Positions 62,873-64,000 of a stretch of DNA of 64,000 nt are shown here, piece after piece. The number at the start of each line of letters is the position of its first letter. The first letter of the stretch is position 1. The position numbers and the translations under genes were made by a program. Source of the stretch: CAIKMD01 sp963803265 (GTDB lineage Bacteria > Pseudomonadota > Alphaproteobacteria > ATCC43930 > CGMCC-115725); contig CAWDLZ010000022.1 of NCBI GenBank assembly GCA_963803265.1, positions 1 through 64,000 of the forward strand, written 5' to 3'. Under the pieces are notes generated by a model. That model searched no databases and was not told where the DNA came from. It saw only the letters and a list, made by a program, of their open reading frames with translations.

Positions 62873-62950
62873 ATGTTCTATGAACCCGACAAGAACAACC
62901 ACGGCCTGCGGTTCAATCCATTCAAGTCGATCTGCGTCCCCCGGCCGTTC
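62873..62950 (+). pseudogene. N-terminal remnant of a flavin reductase-like gene
   Basis: The frame starts MFYEPDKNNHGLRFNPFKSI followed by CVPRP, which is the usual beginning of flavin-reductase-domain proteins (FMN-binding split barrel) encoded near monooxygenases. After about 26 residues the similarity ends, and the remaining frame to 63190 runs antisense through the VOC gene and looks non-coding. GGAGG lies about ten bases before the ATG. A deletion seems to have removed the rest. Confidence 0.6.
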
Positions 62951-63044
62951 GCGGAGTCTGGTCCTCTGAAGCACGTCCGTAGCGACGCCTTCAAAGCCGA
63001 ACAGGTATTTCCGGTTTCAGCTGCTATCCGGGCATGCCGCGGCG

Positions 63045-63527
63045 TCACGCCTTGGCGACGTCGCCTGCCGCGAAGAATTTGTCGTAGCGCCCGTCGCCGG
63101 TATCCTGGCCGCCGCCGACGTACTGGAATTCCCAGTAATTGTCGTCGCTGTCGCGGAAGTAGAACGAGTAGCCGCCGTGATGGTCGGTGATCCGCGAAAT
63201 CTGATGGATGCCGTATTTTTCCTTGCACTCGTGGGCGAGGGCCAGCGCGCGATCGACTTCTTCGCGCGAGGCGAGGTCGAGCCCCCAATGGTGCTGCCGG
63301 TCTACGGGCTTCACGTGATCGCCCACTTCGAGGCAGACGATCGCGAGATAGCCACCCTTCCGCAGGAGGATGCCCCGCTCGGTGTGCTGCACCGTCTCGA
63401 GGCCGAGGAACTCCTCATAGAAGCGGCGCGACGCCTCGAGGTTGCGGCAGGTGATCGTGCCATGCGAGAGCATCACCGGTCGGTTGAGCGGCGTGACCGT
63501 ACCGCGTTTCGCGTGATCGCCATCCAT
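63045..63527 (-). CDS. VOC-family (glyoxalase/dioxygenase-like) protein
   Basis: The 160-residue protein has the paired beta-alpha-beta-beta-beta modules of the vicinal oxygen chelate family. LSHGTITCRNLEASRRFYEEFLGLET contains the first metal histidine, QHHWGLDLAS the next, and YSFYFRDSDDNYWEFQYVGGG the C-terminal glutamate. These would bind a divalent metal for a dioxygenase or glyoxalase reaction. GGAGAGGCAAC precedes the ATG. It follows an ABC-type binding protein gene (79 bp away) and may belong to the same catabolic unit. Confidence 0.9.
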   Translation of the reverse strand: MDGDHAKRGTVTPLNRPVMLSHGTITCRNLEASRRFYEEFLGLETVQHTERGILLRKGGYLAIVCLEVGDHVKPVDRQHHWGLDLASREEVDRALALAHECKEKYGIHQISRITDHHGGYSFYFRDSDDNYWEFQYVGGGQDTGDGRYDKFFAAGDVAKA

Positions 63528-63605
63528 GTTGCCTCTCCTGCTCGTCGTCTATCGCTTGCCTTCAGAATATCGCGCAACCGGCCGGTTTCGCCAGCCTCTC
63601 CCCGA

Positions 63606-64000
63606 TCAGCGGACGAATTCGTCGGTGTAGAGCCCGTCGAAGGAGCTGAGCCTCTCCTCGGGCTTGGTGATACCGCCCTTGACCTGGAAATCTTCGGAAT
63701 TCCTGAGCGCGGCCTCGGTGATCGTGGGCGGAATGGTGCTGGCCTTGTCATAGGCCTCGAAGGCGCCTGCGAGGACCGCCTCGGGAAGCTGGGCAAAGCG
63801 CGGCTGCAGGATCGCGAGGGTCTCGTCCGGGTGCCTCGTGCATGAAGGTGACGGCCTCGAGGATGCCGTGGCCCATCTTGACGCAGATCGGCCGCTGGTC
63901 GCGGCACAGGCTGGGACGCGTCACGATGATGCCGCCGCCGAAGGGCGATAGCTCGGGGAAATCGCCGCCGGGCACGCTGGCGAGCGCCACGGCGCTGCCG
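63606..64000 (-). CDS. NMT1-type ABC substrate-binding protein, partial and frameshifted
   Basis: Only the C-terminal part is in the window; the gene continues beyond 64000. In one frame it reads FPELSPFGGGIIVTRPSLCR and KMGHGILEAVTFMHEAP. Near 63838 the frame changes and it continues DETLAILQPRFAQLPEAVLA, EAYDKASTIPPTITEAALR and SSFDGLYTDEFVR, stopping at 63606-63608. This ending is typical of NMT1/TauA-like proteins. It is the fourth such gene in the window, again without visible permease genes here. Confidence 0.8.

Overview
The window is high-GC DNA from an alphaproteobacterium. Supporting signs are the gene orders hom-glpX-recJ and rplM-rpsI-argC, a class I PHA synthase, an NDUFS4-type complex I subunit, aerobic CO-dehydrogenase-like genes, several orphan NMT1/TauA-type binding proteins, and a perfect CtrA-type box. 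The order (Rhodospirillales or Hyphomicrobiales) cannot be settled from the sequence alone.

Region 1 (1-17.7 kb) is a surface-polysaccharide island. It holds a polyprenyl-phosphate sugar transferase (WcaJ type), several glycosyltransferases, sugar or lipid methyltransferases, an acyltransferase and a Tat-exported beta-helix protein paired with a small phage-tail-like protein. It is cut up by an IS3 element whose transposase carries an in-frame amber codon, an IS1380 element, a chimeric IS3 remnant, and at least two glycosyltransferase stubs. It stops at the 3' end of a tRNA-Glu gene, a classic island boundary. Region 2 (17.7-24 kb) has a haem-binding sensor-like membrane protein, an MscS channel, and an amidotransferase-type asparagine synthase (asnB). 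The first 141 bp of the asnB region are duplicated on either side of an inserted segment of about 1.4 kb.

Region 3 (24-35 kb) is core genome: recJ, glpX, hom, an OmpA-like lipoprotein, phaC, an MFS permease, argC, rpsI and rplM. Region 4 (35-46.8 kb) is built around the TonB system: tonB-exbB-exbD-exbD-TPR, a CocE-type hydrolase, a ZIP transporter, a TonB-dependent receptor, a DUF2946 protein, a NiCoT nickel/cobalt permease and a binding protein. Together these suggest metal uptake. Region 5 (46.8-64 kb) is accessory metabolism: two tRNAs, a DHA2 efflux pump, an alpha/beta hydrolase, a luciferase-like monooxygenase, an antiporter, coxG-coxS-coxM without coxL, a MoxR ATPase without its VWA partner, an HxlR regulator divergent from an acyl-CoA dehydrogenase with a clear operator palindrome, and four solute-binding proteins without permeases.

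An important caveat is that about a dozen genes, including housekeeping ones (recJ, glpX three times, phaC), are broken by single frameshifts although all their conserved blocks are present. This looks more like indel errors in the assembly than gene decay, so the frameshifted genes are given as whole genes with the break position noted. I found no CRISPR array, no rRNA, and nothing that I can firmly call a new system. The best leads are the 141-bp duplication at asnB, the Tat-exported tailspike-like pair, the small-RNA-like terminator near the CtrA box, and the metal-uptake cluster.
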